DNA of 64,000 bases, from positions 28,966-92,965 of the forward strand of contig NZ_JAHLPT010000008.1 in assembly GCF_018918025.1 (NCBI RefSeq), given 5' to 3'. Within the stretch, counting starts at the first letter, position 1, and every line of letters begins with the position of its first letter. A model generated the notes under the pieces. It was not told the DNA's origin. It made no database searches and saw nothing but the letters and a program-made list of their open reading frames with translations. This DNA comes from Oscillibacter sp. MSJ-31. Lineage in GTDB: Bacteria; Bacillota; Clostridia; Oscillospirales; Oscillospiraceae. The position numbers and the translations under genes were made by a program. Shown here in pieces: positions 1 to 9,381 of this stretch.

Positions 1-221
1 CCCACCACTGCCTGAAACGCCCCGATGGGGCAGGCTCCGGAGGCCGCCGGACAGGAGTAGCAGTTCAGCCCCGGCACGCAGACGGTTTTCCCAGCGCCCT
101 GATACAGTCCTCCCTTGAGGAAGTTCGGCAGGTGCAGGTTGGTCAGCAGCGTTGCCCCCGCCTGTATCCAGCCCCGGAAGCGGGACATGGTCTGCGAAAC
201 GCCTGAAAACTTTTTATCCAA
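1..221 (-). CDS. 4Fe-4S binding membrane protein, partial (runs off the window)
   Basis: Reading the minus strand from a TTG at 221 (a GTG at 230 is also possible) gives an open frame that continues past position 1. It holds the pattern LPNFLKGGLYQGAGKTVCVP followed by a CxxxxCPxxxxACPIGAFQ cluster, which is the ferredoxin-like cysteine pattern of NapH/NosR-type 4Fe-4S membrane proteins. The start overlaps the stop of the CD1871A gene by a few bases, so the two are co-translated. These proteins usually sit in membrane electron-transfer loci with FMN-binding proteins; the substrate cannot be told from this fragment. Confidence 0.75.
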   Translation of the reverse strand, partial: MDKKFSGVSQTMSRFRGWIQAGATLLTNLHLPNFLKGGLYQGAGKTVCVPGLNCYSCPAASGACPIGAFQAVV

Positions 222-360
222 TGCCCACACACTCCAGACATAGTTTGATGGCTTTGCTCAGCACCGTCGCCGCCTCGCCCCGCCAGACACCAAAGCACAG
301 CATGGCGGCTCCGGCCATCAGCAGCACGATCTGCGCCGCGGCCTTTTTCCCGCAGCTCAT
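214..360 (-). CDS. CD1871A family CXXC-motif small membrane protein
   Basis: This 48-residue protein begins MSCGKKAAAQIVLLMAG, has one hydrophobic segment (about residues 8-24), the motif VWRGEAATVLSKAI, and ends CLECVGIG. That is the whole layout of the CD1871A CXXC family, which is regularly found beside 4Fe-4S membrane proteins. The ribosome site GGAAAGGGTGATG lies just upstream. The role is unknown; the C-terminal CxxC may bind metal or act in thiol redox. It is divergent from the two-component system at 508, which may control it. Confidence 0.8.
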   Translation of the reverse strand: MSCGKKAAAQIVLLMAGAAMLCFGVWRGEAATVLSKAIKLCLECVGIG

Positions 361-391
361 TTTTCATCACCCTTTCCGATTTTGTGTCCCC

Positions 392-466
392 ATCATAGCG
401 CGGGAGAGTTAAAGTCTCTGTTAAGAACGAAAACTTAACGCAAATCTTATCTGTTTTTGCTATAAT
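392..466. promoter_or_regulatory. Divergent promoter region with direct-repeat response regulator site
   Basis: TATAAT at 461-466 is the likely -10 box for the response regulator gene. TATGAT on the minus strand (397-392) is a candidate -10 for the CD1871A gene. Between them lie GTTAAAG (408-414) and GTTAAGA (420-426), spaced 12 bases, and CTTAAC (434-439), which forms an inverted repeat with the second copy. OmpR-type regulators bind direct repeats of this kind, so the encoded regulator may bind here. The link is inference from position and spacing. Confidence 0.45.
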
Positions 467-507
467 GAAAGCAACATAAAAACGGAGAAATAAAAAGGAG
501 GGCTCTC

Positions 508-1185
508 ATGCACCTTTTAGTAATTGAAGACGAACGCGCTCTGTGTGAAACCATCGTCCGCAGCCTGCGGCGGCTGGCCTACAGCGTGGACTACTGCTAC
601 GACGGGGAGAAGGCTCTGGAGTTGCTGGGTGTGGAGCGCTACGATCTGGTACTTCTTGATCTGAATCTGCCGAAAAAGGACGGCATGACGGTGCTGCGCA
701 CCCTGCGGCAGACCGACCGGGAGACGCGGGTGCTGATCCTCTCCGCCCGCAGCGAGGTGGAGGACAAGGTGCAGGGGCTGGACGCCGGGGCAAACGACTA
801 TCTGGCAAAGCCCTTTCATCTTGCCGAGCTGGAGGCCCGCATCCGCAGCCTGACCTTGCGGCAGTTCACCCAGCAGGACGTGCTGCTAAGCTGCGGAGCC
901 CTGAGCTTCGACACCCGCTCCCGCACCGCCGCCGTCAACGGGCAGACGCTGACGCTCACCCGTAAGGAAACGGGGATACTCGAATACCTGATGGTGCATC
1001 AGGGGCGGCCCGTGAGTCAGGAGGAGCTGATGGATCACGTTTGGGACAACAGCGTGGACAGCTTCAGCAATTCCATTCGCGTCCACATCTCCGCCCTGCG
1101 CAAAAAGCTCCGCGTCGCGCTGGGCTATGACCCCATCCGCAACCGCATCGGCGAGGGCTATCTGATGGGAGGCGAGGAAGTATGA
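508..1185 (+). CDS. OmpR/PhoB family response regulator
   Basis: The 225-residue protein has a receiver domain (about 1-115) with the acidic pair ED at 7-8, phospho-acceptor Asp51 in LLDLNLP and Lys101 in LAKPF. A winged-helix DNA-binding domain follows (about 125-220; LTRKETGILEYL, SNSIRVHISALRKKL). AAAAAGGAGGG lies in front of the ATG. Its end overlaps the sensor kinase start by four bases (ATGA), so it is phosphorylated by that kinase in all likelihood. The direct repeats at 408-439 and the divergent CD1871A/4Fe-4S genes are the nearest candidate targets. Confidence 0.95.
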   Translation: MHLLVIEDERALCETIVRSLRRLAYSVDYCYDGEKALELLGVERYDLVLLDLNLPKKDGMTVLRTLRQTDRETRVLILSARSEVEDKVQGLDAGANDYLAKPFHLAELEARIRSLTLRQFTQQDVLLSCGALSFDTRSRTAAVNGQTLTLTRKETGILEYLMVHQGRPVSQEELMDHVWDNSVDSFSNSIRVHISALRKKLRVALGYDPIRNRIGEGYLMGGEEV

Positions 1186-2351
1186 AGCGTCTTTCCCTGC
1201 AGTGGCGCATCACGCTGATGTCCGTCCTGCTCATCGGCATCACCTGCGTGGCCATGAATTTGCTGCTGTGCTCCTCCGGTGTGTACTATATGGACACCAT
1301 TGCGGACAGCTTACAGGGCGGCGGCACGGTGATCCTGAATGATGGCGGAGCGGCGAGCTTTGACCCGCAGCTCATAGCGCCCAACGAGGAGTTGACCATC
1401 GTCGTCGATGGGGTGCAGGGGAGCTTCCGCACCACCAACTGGTATATCACGGCGGCGGTAACGCTGCTCAGCGGCATCCTCGCCTATTTTGTCAGCGGAC
1501 GCGCCCTCAAGCCCCTTCGCAGCTTTGCCTCGCAGGTGGAGCAGGTGCAGTTGAACAATCTTGCCGATATGAGGATCGATGAAGACGCCATTTCGGAGTT
1601 CCGGCAGCTGAGCCGCTCGTTCAACCGGATGCTGGAGCGGCTGAACAACGCCTTTGCCGCCCAGCGGCAGTTCACCGGCAACGCCGCCCACGAGCTGCGC
1701 ACGCCGCTGGCGCTGATGCAGGCGCAGCTGGAGCTGTTTTCCTCGGAGCATCCCGATGTGCGCCCGGAGACGGCGGAGTTCCTCACGCTTTTGCGCGAGC
1801 AGACGGAGCGGTTGACGCAGATGACCAAGACGCTGCTGGAGATGAGCAATTTGCAGCAGGTGGCGCGGAACGAGCAGCTCCAGCTCGCCCCCATGGTCGA
1901 GGAGATCTTTACGGATCTCGCGCCGCTGGCGGAGAAGCGAAGCATCACGCTGGAAGCGGAGGGCGACGCCGCCCTGACCGGCAGCGACGCGCTGATCTAC
2001 CGCATGCTCTTCAACCTGACAGAGAACGCCGTCAAATACAACCGCCTCGGCGGCTCGGTGCGGGTCGAGCTTGCGCAGGGGCAGGAAAAGTGCATCATTC
2101 GCGTTTCCGACACCGGCTGCGGCATCCCGGAGGTGTATCAGCAGAGCATCTTCCAGCCATTCTTCCGCGTGGACAAGTCCCGCAGCCGCGAGTACGGCGG
2201 TGCGGGACTGGGGCTTTCTCTGGTGTGGGAGATCGCCAATCTCCACGGCGGCTCCGTTTGGGTGGAGGAAAGCTCGGACAAGGGCACGACCATCGCGGTG
2301 GAGCTGCCGGCAGGGGCAGAAAACGATTCCCCCGGCGCGGATATCCCATAG
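1182..2351 (+). CDS. Sensor histidine kinase (HAMP, HisKA, HATPase)
   Basis: The 389-residue protein has two membrane helices (about 10-32 and 88-105) around a short external loop of about 55 residues, a HAMP region after SGRALKPL, a HisKA domain with phospho-acceptor His170 in GNAAHELRTPL, and an ATPase domain with the N box NLTENAVKYN, G1 box DTGCGIP and G2 box GGAGLGLSL. The small external domain makes a membrane or intramembrane signal more likely than a large ligand. It forms an operon with the response regulator through a four-base overlap. Confidence 0.95.
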   Translation: MKRLSLQWRITLMSVLLIGITCVAMNLLLCSSGVYYMDTIADSLQGGGTVILNDGGAASFDPQLIAPNEELTIVVDGVQGSFRTTNWYITAAVTLLSGILAYFVSGRALKPLRSFASQVEQVQLNNLADMRIDEDAISEFRQLSRSFNRMLERLNNAFAAQRQFTGNAAHELRTPLALMQAQLELFSSEHPDVRPETAEFLTLLREQTERLTQMTKTLLEMSNLQQVARNEQLQLAPMVEEIFTDLAPLAEKRSITLEAEGDAALTGSDALIYRMLFNLTENAVKYNRLGGSVRVELAQGQEKCIIRVSDTGCGIPEVYQQSIFQPFFRVDKSRSREYGGAGLGLSLVWEIANLHGGSVWVEESSDKGTTIAVELPAGAENDSPGADIP

Positions 2352-2366
2352 CGCCCCTTGGCGGTT

Positions 2367-3764
2367 TCATAATGATCGTTTTTCAACCTCCACAATGTTA
2401 TCGCAACAGCTCTCGATCAGCTCCCTGTCGTGGGTGATCACGAGGATGGTCCTGCCGTTCCGCGCTTCGCTTTTCAACCTTTCTGCGATCAGGCGCATAT
2501 TCTGCCCGTCAAGGCCGCTGGTGGGCTCGTCAAGGATCAGTATCCCACGGCCGGAAAAGATGGCGCAGGCAATGGCAAGGCGCTGCTTCTGTCCGCCGGA
2601 CAGGATGGACGGGTGCGCGTCCCTGTACTCATAAAGCCCAAGCTCGTTGAGCAGGTTCCTTGCATGGCTCTTGCTTTCTTCTGTCAATTCGGTATTCAGC
2701 AGCAGCTCCTCCGCCACGCCTGCCGTAAAAAACTGCGTTGACGTGTCGTTGCCGCAGTAATAGATCTCCCTGCGCCGGACTGCCGCTCTTGCTTTTTCCC
2801 CATCTATCAGGATATGTCCCCTTGTCTGCCTTGCCAGCCCGCAGAGGATCTGCGCAAGGGTGGTTTTCCCCGCGCCGTTTTGCCCCGTTATGGCGGTCAC
2901 TTTGCCCTTTGGAACGGACATCGAAATATCCTCAAAAATAACTTCTTTGCTTATTCTTTTCGAGAGCCCTGCTGTCTTCAAGACGGCAGGGCTTTCGTCC
3001 AATACGGAGGGAGCGGGAAGGCACTTTCCCTCGTGCGGAGAGCGCAGGCCCATGTGCAAAATGTCCTTCTCCGGCAGAAGAAGCAAATCCTCCGGTGTAT
3101 ACTCGGCCGCTATCCTGCCGTCCCGCAGATATAAAAACCGGTCTGCGATCCCCATCAGCCAGTCGATCCGATGCTCCGCGAGGAGCAGGGTAAAGCCCTG
3201 CTCCTTGAGCTGCCGGAGGGTCTGCGCAAGCTGCCTCGTCCCGGCGGCGTCGAGGTTGGCCGTCGGCTCGTCGCACACAAAAGCCTTTGGCTTCATGGCA
3301 TATACGGACGCAATGGCCGCCCGCTGCTTTTCTCCGCTTGAGAGGATGTCAACTGCCCTGTCTTTCAAATGGGACAGCTTCAACGCCTCTATGGCGGCGT
3401 CCGTCCTCTCCCGTATCTCCCGGGCGGACAGGCCGTAATTCTCGCAGGGAAAGGCGACCTCTCCGGCAAGCTCGGAGGAAAAGAACTGGCTTTTGGGGTC
3501 CTGAAAAACGCTTCCCACCAAACGCCCGATCTCCCATGTGGAAAGCCTTGATATGTCCTTGCCGTCTATCCTCACGCTCCCACTGAAAACTCCGGGATAG
3601 TAGGACGGCGCAAGCCCGTTGACAAGCCTTGTCACGGTGGTCTTGCCGCAGCCGGAAAGCCCCGTCAGCACGACGCATTCGCCGCTTTTTACCGAAAGGG
3701 AAATGTCCCGCACGCCTCTGTCTGAGTTTTCGTATTGAAAAGAGGCGTGTGTAAGCTCGATCAT
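2367..3764 (-). CDS. ECF-type double ATP-binding protein (EcfA/CbiO-like)
   Basis: The protein of 465 residues carries two ABC ATPase domains in tandem. The first has Walker A GLSGCGKTT, signature LSSGEKQR and Walker B AFVCDEPT; the second has GQNGAGKTT, LSGGQKQR and LILDEPTSG. The ATG at 3764 is preferred over upstream starts because GGAAAGGAG sits just before it and it overlaps the EcfT stop as ATGA. It powers the EcfT/S-component module encoded upstream. It is the last gene of the TetR-ABC-ECF block and faces the end of the kinase gene. Confidence 0.9.
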   Translation of the reverse strand: MIELTHASFQYENSDRGVRDISLSVKSGECVVLTGLSGCGKTTVTRLVNGLAPSYYPGVFSGSVRIDGKDISRLSTWEIGRLVGSVFQDPKSQFFSSELAGEVAFPCENYGLSAREIRERTDAAIEALKLSHLKDRAVDILSSGEKQRAAIASVYAMKPKAFVCDEPTANLDAAGTRQLAQTLRQLKEQGFTLLLAEHRIDWLMGIADRFLYLRDGRIAAEYTPEDLLLLPEKDILHMGLRSPHEGKCLPAPSVLDESPAVLKTAGLSKRISKEVIFEDISMSVPKGKVTAITGQNGAGKTTLAQILCGLARQTRGHILIDGEKARAAVRRREIYYCGNDTSTQFFTAGVAEELLLNTELTEESKSHARNLLNELGLYEYRDAHPSILSGGQKQRLAIACAIFSGRGILILDEPTSGLDGQNMRLIAERLKSEARNGRTILVITHDRELIESCCDNIVEVEKRSL

Positions 3765-4459
3765 GCCATGCTCCTTTCCAAAACCAAATAGGAAGCCGTG
3801 ACTATCGCACATACGGCTGCCGCGATATAATCCCGCGCCCCGGCCTTTTTCTCATAATAGCTGCCGCGCACGCCCGGGCGCTCCGCGCCCCTTGCAACGG
3901 CGGAAACAGAAAGCTGATCGGCAAGCTGCAACACCCGAAGAAGAAACGGAACCAGCACATACTCCATGCTCTGCACGGGATGTGCGAGCAGCTGCCCCAC
4001 CGCGGTCAGCCCTCGGTTTTTCATGGACCTTCCTACGCCCTTTAGCTCCGTCCGCATGGTGGGGAAGAAGCGAAAGACCACAAGAAGCCCGAGAATGAAC
4101 GGGGTGGGCATACGGAGGCGGGATAAAAATGCGGAGAGCATCCCCGGCGGCGTGGTGATCAGATCCCATGACACCAGAAATATCGGTGACAGGTTCCAGA
4201 ACACCAGAACATAAAACTCCGAAAAGACCGGCATGCGCAGCCCGTGGAAGCGGATGCCGTAGAGCAGCAGCGCCAGCAGCAGATAAAAGCAGCCATAGGA
4301 CGCGGCAAGCCGGAAGTTCCGCTGCAGGACGAGATAAAGAAGCGCCCCGCTGGTCAGGATGCAGGTGAGCAGCACATTCCCGCCGATCGTCACTCCGGCA
4401 AAGACGCACAGCAGCGCCCACAGCTTGACCGGCACCGCAAAGGATGCGTCCGCTCTCAT
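3761..4459 (-). CDS. ecfT: ECF transporter transmembrane component EcfT
   Basis: The 232-residue integral membrane protein has about five hydrophobic segments and the EcfT-type coupling pattern near the C-terminus (SVSAVARGAERPG), where the Ala-Arg-Gly helix contacts the ATPase. It overlaps the genes on both sides by four bases (ATGA), so S component, EcfT and ATPase are translated as a unit. It couples ATP hydrolysis to substrate entry through the MptD-like S component. Confidence 0.9.
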   Translation of the reverse strand: MRADASFAVPVKLWALLCVFAGVTIGGNVLLTCILTSGALLYLVLQRNFRLAASYGCFYLLLALLLYGIRFHGLRMPVFSEFYVLVFWNLSPIFLVSWDLITTPPGMLSAFLSRLRMPTPFILGLLVVFRFFPTMRTELKGVGRSMKNRGLTAVGQLLAHPVQSMEYVLVPFLLRVLQLADQLSVSAVARGAERPGVRGSYYEKKAGARDYIAAAVCAIVTASYLVLERSMA

Positions 4460-5058
4460 AGAACGCCGGCCTTCTTAAAATGCCTGCGGATCAGCCGGCT
4501 GCCCACCATGCAGCCTAAAAAGCCCATCAGCGTCGTAAACAGCAGAATAAAGGCCAGCCAGCCGGGAGAGGTGTAGTAACGCACATAGGAATCGATATAG
4601 CTCTGCTCCATGCCGCTTGCCAGCGCAAAATCGTAGTAGGTGTCCCAGAAGAACCAGATGGGCAGCAGATTGACCCCGTTGTACAGCAGGCTCGCCGCCG
4701 TCCAGGCGGCGGTCATACGCTTGGGATTGCCGCAGGCTCCGCGCTTCCACAAAATCGCCTCGCAGATGACGCCCGTGACGATAAAGTAGGGGAGCAAAAA
4801 CCAGTTGCCCATCAGCAGGAAAATCACGCCGAGGATCGTCATATAGATCAGCGTCACAAAACGCTTTCCGATTCGGCTGACCATGAGCATATAGACCGGC
4901 GCGCAGAGGAACATGGTGATCCCCACCGACAGCACCATGCTGACAAAGTCATTGGCCATGCAGACCATGTTGATAACGAGCTGGATCACGATCAGCACCG
5001 CGGAGAGCAGCACCGTGGTGATCACATCCCTGACAGACCATTTATTTGTTTCTTTCAT
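4456..5058 (-). CDS. MptD/Trep_Strep family ECF S component
   Basis: The 200-residue protein starts MKETNKWSVRDVITTVLLSAV, with about five to six membrane helices and the pattern of the Trep_Strep / MptD family of putative S components. The start at 5058 is chosen because AAGGAGGAGTTT lies just before it; a longer frame upstream lacks a ribosome site. The substrate of this family is not settled. Together with two exporter-fold ABC half-transporters it resembles the transport part of the equibactin siderophore locus of Streptococcus equi, as I recall it, so a metallophore or a cofactor is a reasonable guess. Confidence 0.8.
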   Translation of the reverse strand: MKETNKWSVRDVITTVLLSAVLIVIQLVINMVCMANDFVSMVLSVGITMFLCAPVYMLMVSRIGKRFVTLIYMTILGVIFLLMGNWFLLPYFIVTGVICEAILWKRGACGNPKRMTAAWTAASLLYNGVNLLPIWFFWDTYYDFALASGMEQSYIDSYVRYYTSPGWLAFILLFTTLMGFLGCMVGSRLIRRHFKKAGVL

Positions 5059-5128
5059 AAACTCCTCCTTGTTTTTGACACTTCGTTTTCCGATATTGCA
5101 CTCGGAATTCTGTTTATCTCGCAACTTT

Positions 5129-6871
5129 CTACGCCGTCCACTCCATGCTCTCGCTCTGGAGCTGCGCCATGTGTCGGAACAGGCCGTTCTTTTTCAGCAG
5201 CTCGGCCGGAGAACCCATCTCAACCACGCGGCCGCCGGAGAGCAGGACGATCTGATCGGCGTTCATGACGGTACGCATACGGTGCGCGATGACGAGCACC
5301 GTCTTATCCTTGATAAGCCCGGACAGCGCCGCCTGCACCGCCGTTTCGTTTTCCACGTCCAGCGAGGCCGTGGCCTCGTCCAGCAGGATCACCGGCGCGT
5401 CCTTCAAGATGGCGCGGGCAATGGAGATGCGCTGCCGCTCACCGCCGGAGAGCCGGGAGCCGTTTTCCCCGATCAGGGTATGGTAGCTCTCCGGCAGCTT
5501 GGATACAAAGGCGTCGCACTGCGCCGCCTTCGCCGCCGCCAGCACCTCCTCGTCGGTGGCGTCCCGCTTGCCGAGGCGAATGTTTTCCATCACGGTATCG
5601 GCAAACAGCACCACATCCTGAAATACGATGGCGTAGTTTTCCAGCAGCACCTCGCCGTCCACCGTGGACACGTCCACGCCGCCCAGCCGCACCGTTCCCT
5701 CCGCTATGTCCCAGAAGCGGGCCGCCAGCTTGGCTGCCGTGGACTTGCCGCCGCCGGAGGGGCCCACCAGCGCCGTCACCTGTCCCTGCTTCGCCGTAAA
5801 GGAAACGTCTCTTAGCACGTCCTCTTTTTCCCGGTAGGCAAAGGTCACGTGCTCAAAGCGGATGTCGTAGCCGTCGGGATCATATTCGGTCAGCCCGGTC
5901 ATGCGCTTTTCGTTCTCGATCTCCTGCATGCGCTCGATGCGCACCTCGCAAGCGAAAACCGCGGCCATGTTGGCAAACATGGAGCCGATGGGGTCATATA
6001 CCCGGGTGGCGGCGATAAGGAACATCAGAAACGGGATCAGCGACAGGTCGCCGCGGCTCATCAGCGTTACCCCCGTGAGGACGGTGGTAGCGATGCCCAG
6101 CTTTAGGAAGGATTGCGCCGCCGTGACTACGGAGCCTGTGAACAGCTCACCCCGGATGGTGTCCCGCTCCGCCTCGTCCAGCCTGCGGTTCAGGTCGGCG
6201 ATATACCGCGCTTTCTGGTTGCACGCCTTAATCTCCGGCGCACACTCCAGCACCTCCTGCATGGCGTCGGTGGCCGCACGCCGGGTGACGAGGCCCTTCT
6301 TTATGTGCCGCTTTTCCATGCGCCGGGAGAGATAGACCATCAGCAGCGACGCAGGCACCACCCACAAAAGAGCCAGCGCCATCCGCCAGTCGTAAAGCAG
6401 CATGCCTGCGGAAATCAGCGCCGTGGAGATAAGCGCGCCGTGCATGGCGGGGTAAAAGTGGGAGAAGGCCTTTTCCAGCGTCTCCGTATCCCCCATGATG
6501 GTGGTGGTCAGGTCGGTCAGGTCACGTTTTCCGAAGAAGGACAGCGGAAGCTGGCGCAGCACCTCCGCCAGCCGGATGCGGCGGTTGGCACTCTCCCGGT
6601 AGGTGGCTTCGTATAGGGCCTTGTACTGGATCAGGAAGGTCACAAAGAGCGCGGCGAGGGCAAGTGTGCCCGCGACCAGAAAGCGCGTAAGACCCGCCCT
6701 TGGGTCGGTGCCGTTTGTCAGTGCCTCTACGATGCCGGAGAGCGCCGTGGCCAGCACGCCCACCGGCAGCATTTTGCTGATGTTGACCAGTACGGACCAG
6801 AACACGGCGGCCACATAGTCTTTTGCGCCCTTCTCCGTCATGGCGTATTTTTTTCGGATGCGTTCGATCAT
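5129..6871 (-). CDS. ABC transporter, fused permease-ATPase, second half
   Basis: The 580-residue protein has six membrane helices in the first 310 residues (ABC exporter fold), then an ATPase domain with Walker A GPSGGGKST, signature LSGGERQR and Walker B VILLDEATA. Start 6871 has GGTAGGAGGTGC upstream and overlaps the stop of the preceding ABC gene as ATGA, so the two form a heterodimer. Exporter-fold pairs of this kind next to siderophore genes (YbtPQ, IrtAB) act as importers of iron-siderophores; the ECF genes downstream support uptake rather than drug export here, but this is inference. Confidence 0.88.
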   Translation of the reverse strand: MIERIRKKYAMTEKGAKDYVAAVFWSVLVNISKMLPVGVLATALSGIVEALTNGTDPRAGLTRFLVAGTLALAALFVTFLIQYKALYEATYRESANRRIRLAEVLRQLPLSFFGKRDLTDLTTTIMGDTETLEKAFSHFYPAMHGALISTALISAGMLLYDWRMALALLWVVPASLLMVYLSRRMEKRHIKKGLVTRRAATDAMQEVLECAPEIKACNQKARYIADLNRRLDEAERDTIRGELFTGSVVTAAQSFLKLGIATTVLTGVTLMSRGDLSLIPFLMFLIAATRVYDPIGSMFANMAAVFACEVRIERMQEIENEKRMTGLTEYDPDGYDIRFEHVTFAYREKEDVLRDVSFTAKQGQVTALVGPSGGGKSTAAKLAARFWDIAEGTVRLGGVDVSTVDGEVLLENYAIVFQDVVLFADTVMENIRLGKRDATDEEVLAAAKAAQCDAFVSKLPESYHTLIGENGSRLSGGERQRISIARAILKDAPVILLDEATASLDVENETAVQAALSGLIKDKTVLVIAHRMRTVMNADQIVLLSGGRVVEMGSPAELLKKNGLFRHMAQLQSESMEWTA

Positions 6872-8661
6872 GCGGCACCTCCTACCTTCCACTGCGCGCC
6901 CTTTTGGTATTCCTCCCACATGGCGGCGTATACGCCGCCCTTTTCAAGAAGCTCGTCGTGCTTTCCTTCCTCGGCGATCTCACCGTCTCGGATGACGAGG
7001 ATGCGATCCATGTTCCGCACCGTGGACAGGCGGTGGGCGATCATCAGCACGGTCTTGCCCTTCATCAGCGCCTCGAAGGCCTTTTGTATCTTCGCCTCGT
7101 TCTCGGGGTCTGCAAAGGAGCTGGCCTCATCCAGCACTACGATGGGTGCGTCCTTTAAGATTGCCCTCGCCAGCGCGATGCGCTGCATCTCGCCGCCGGA
7201 GAGGTAGACGCCTTTGGCGCCGATCACGGCGTCCAGCCCGCCCGGCGTCTTTTCCAGAATATCGCTGCACTGAGCAAGCTGCGCCGCGTGTAGTATCTCT
7301 GCCTCGGTGGCGTCCGGCCGGGCGGCGCGGATGTTGTCGCGGATGCTTTTCTTAAACAGGCGCACCTCCTGAAAGACGAAGGAGATCTGCTCCATCAGCT
7401 CCGCGGTGGGGATGCTGCGCACATCCCGTCCGCCCAGGAGCACCGCCCCTGCCTGCACATCGAAAAAGCGCGGGATCAGCCGGGCGATGGTGGTTTTACC
7501 GCCGCCGGAGGGGCCCACCAGCGCCCACGCCTCCCCCTGCGGCAGATGGAAGCTCACATTCGTCAGCGCGGGTCTCTCTGCGCCGTCATAGGAAAAGGTG
7601 ACATTCTCAAAGGAAATGCCGCTGTCCGCGGGCTTGCTTCCGCTGTCCGCCGCAGGCTCGGGAAGGGGCGACTCCTTCAATATCGCCTCCAGCTTGTTCA
7701 CTGCCTCGGCGGCCTCCATCTGTGCGTTGACCGCGTACATCAGCCGCTCCATCATAAAGGCAAGCTGGGGCGCGAAGAAGATGTAAAACACCAGATCGGC
7801 CAGCACTGCCCAGCCGTCTGCCGCGCCGCCGATGAGAACCATTCCCAAGGGCATGAGAAGCAGGAACATGGCGTTCAGCACCACCGTAAGCAGGGTGTAG
7901 GGCATACGGCACATCATGGCGTAGCCGCTGGCAAGGTCGCGGTAGCTGAGGATGGCGGCATGAAAGCTCTTGAAGGAGTAAACCGTCTGCTGGAACACCT
8001 TTACCACCGGGATGCCCCGGACATACTCCGTGGCCTCGGCGGAAATGCGCTCTCCTGCCCGCTGGTATTCCTCAAAGAACTTCATGCCCGTCCCGGTCAT
8101 CATGCTCATCAGGCAGACAAGCCCGATAATCATGGGGATCATGCAGGCAAGCCCCATGCGCCAGTCAAAGACGAAGAGCAGTACCACCGCCAGTATCGGC
8201 GTTACGATCCCGCCCACCGCGTCGGGGATGGTGTGGGCAAGGAGCGTTTCTGTCAGCGCCGCGTTGTCGTCGATCTGCTTGCGCAGCCGCCCGGTGAGGT
8301 TGGCGTTAAAGTACCCCAGCGGCAGGTCAATGAGATGGGCGGCCGCCGCCTTTCGCATATTTGTCGCCACCCGGAAGGCCGCAAGGTGGGTACACATGAG
8401 CCCGGCGAAATACACAGCCGCACTCAGAAGCGCCGTCGCCAGCGCATACCAGCCGTAGCGGGCAAGCCCTGCCGGAACGCCGCCTCCCGGCGTTAAAATG
8501 CCCCGGGCCGCGTACCAGACAAAGACGAACGGGAAAATGCCGACCGCCGCCGAAACGCCGGACAGCCCGCAGCCCAATACGGACAGCCACTTATGCCCTC
8601 CGGCGTATTCCAGCAGCCTGCCCAGCACCGGCGGCTGCTTCTCTTTTTTCTGTTTGCTCAT
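6868..8661 (-). CDS. ABC transporter, fused permease-ATPase, first half
   Basis: The 597-residue protein begins MSKQKKEKQPPVLGRLLEYAG, has six membrane helices in the N-terminal 320 residues and an ATPase domain with GPSGGGKTT, LSGGEMQR and VLDEASS. It overlaps its partner by four bases. Its upstream gap contains the GTTAG-N6-CTAAC palindrome (8713-8734), so it probably has its own promoter in addition to read-through from tetR. Likely first half of the heterodimer described for 5129-6871. Confidence 0.88.
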   Translation of the reverse strand: MSKQKKEKQPPVLGRLLEYAGGHKWLSVLGCGLSGVSAAVGIFPFVFVWYAARGILTPGGGVPAGLARYGWYALATALLSAAVYFAGLMCTHLAAFRVATNMRKAAAAHLIDLPLGYFNANLTGRLRKQIDDNAALTETLLAHTIPDAVGGIVTPILAVVLLFVFDWRMGLACMIPMIIGLVCLMSMMTGTGMKFFEEYQRAGERISAEATEYVRGIPVVKVFQQTVYSFKSFHAAILSYRDLASGYAMMCRMPYTLLTVVLNAMFLLLMPLGMVLIGGAADGWAVLADLVFYIFFAPQLAFMMERLMYAVNAQMEAAEAVNKLEAILKESPLPEPAADSGSKPADSGISFENVTFSYDGAERPALTNVSFHLPQGEAWALVGPSGGGKTTIARLIPRFFDVQAGAVLLGGRDVRSIPTAELMEQISFVFQEVRLFKKSIRDNIRAARPDATEAEILHAAQLAQCSDILEKTPGGLDAVIGAKGVYLSGGEMQRIALARAILKDAPIVVLDEASSFADPENEAKIQKAFEALMKGKTVLMIAHRLSTVRNMDRILVIRDGEIAEEGKHDELLEKGGVYAAMWEEYQKGAQWKVGGAA

Positions 8662-8712
8662 ATTCCGTGTTCCTTTCTTAAAATATATAGGTTTGTTGGA
8701 GGATGCGCCGCG

Positions 8713-8734
8713 CCAGTTAGAGATGGCTAACCGG
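8713..8734. promoter_or_regulatory. Palindromic operator, GTTAG-N6-CTAAC (site A)
   Basis: CCAGTTAG (8713-8720) and CTAACCGG (8727-8734) form an inverted repeat with a six-base spacer. The same architecture recurs at 10731 and 15925. It lies 52 bases upstream of the first ABC gene. The half-site GTTAG is that of DtxR/IdeR-type boxes, but the spacing is wider than in the classical box, so the regulator is not identified. Confidence 0.6.
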
Positions 8735-8751
8735 CAGTTATTTTTTAAGGC

Positions 8752-9366
8752 TCATTCGAGCCTTAAAAGTCCGCTCCAGCCGGAGTGGAAAAAGATAGCC
8801 AGTTCATCGACATATTTCATGGCTTCCTCTCTCGGCATGTCGTGGACGATGGTTTCACACACCGCCGTAAAGTAGGCCCTTGTGATCATGTGATGAAGCT
8901 GACGGGTCATGCTCCCGGAGAGCATACCGTTTTTTCTGAGGAGGGCGTAGTATTCTTCGGATCGATCGACCTCCAGCTCTACCAGCACCTCGATGAAATC
9001 CGCATAGCCCGTTCCCTCCGCTCGGCAGAGGATCAGCTTGAATTCGTCGAAATGGTCGTACATGAACGCGACAAGCTCGTGCAGGTGTTGGGTGGAAAGC
9101 TCCAGACTGTCTTTTGCTCTCCCTTCCGGGATGAGGTCAAAATAATCATCCTGTGCCGCCTTGAAGCGGGTGAGCAGCTCCTTTGCGGTCTCACCCACAA
9201 GGTCTTCAAACAGAGCGGTCTTATCCGGGTAGTAGCCGTAGAATGCACCCTTCGTGAAGCCTGCCTCCGCGACAATTTTATTTAGAGATGCGTCCTTAAA
9301 ACCTTTCTCCAAGAACTCTCTTTTCCCAATCTCAAGGATCTTCCTTTGGGTTTCCGTTCGTTCCAT
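8752..9366 (-). CDS. TetR/AcrR family transcriptional regulator
   Basis: The 204-residue protein has an N-terminal TetR helix-turn-helix (about residues 8-50: RKILEIGKREFLEKGF, SLNKIVAEAGFTKGAFYGYYPDK) and a C-terminal all-helical ligand domain. AGGAGGCGTAGG precedes the ATG. A 30-base palindrome sits 16 bases upstream of the start and is the obvious autoregulatory site. As first gene of the transporter block it probably controls uptake in response to a ligand or metal complex. Confidence 0.9.
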   Translation of the reverse strand: MERTETQRKILEIGKREFLEKGFKDASLNKIVAEAGFTKGAFYGYYPDKTALFEDLVGETAKELLTRFKAAQDDYFDLIPEGRAKDSLELSTQHLHELVAFMYDHFDEFKLILCRAEGTGYADFIEVLVELEVDRSEEYYALLRKNGMLSGSMTRQLHHMITRAYFTAVCETIVHDMPREEAMKYVDELAIFFHSGWSGLLRLE

Positions 9367-9381
9367 CTCCTACGCCTCCTG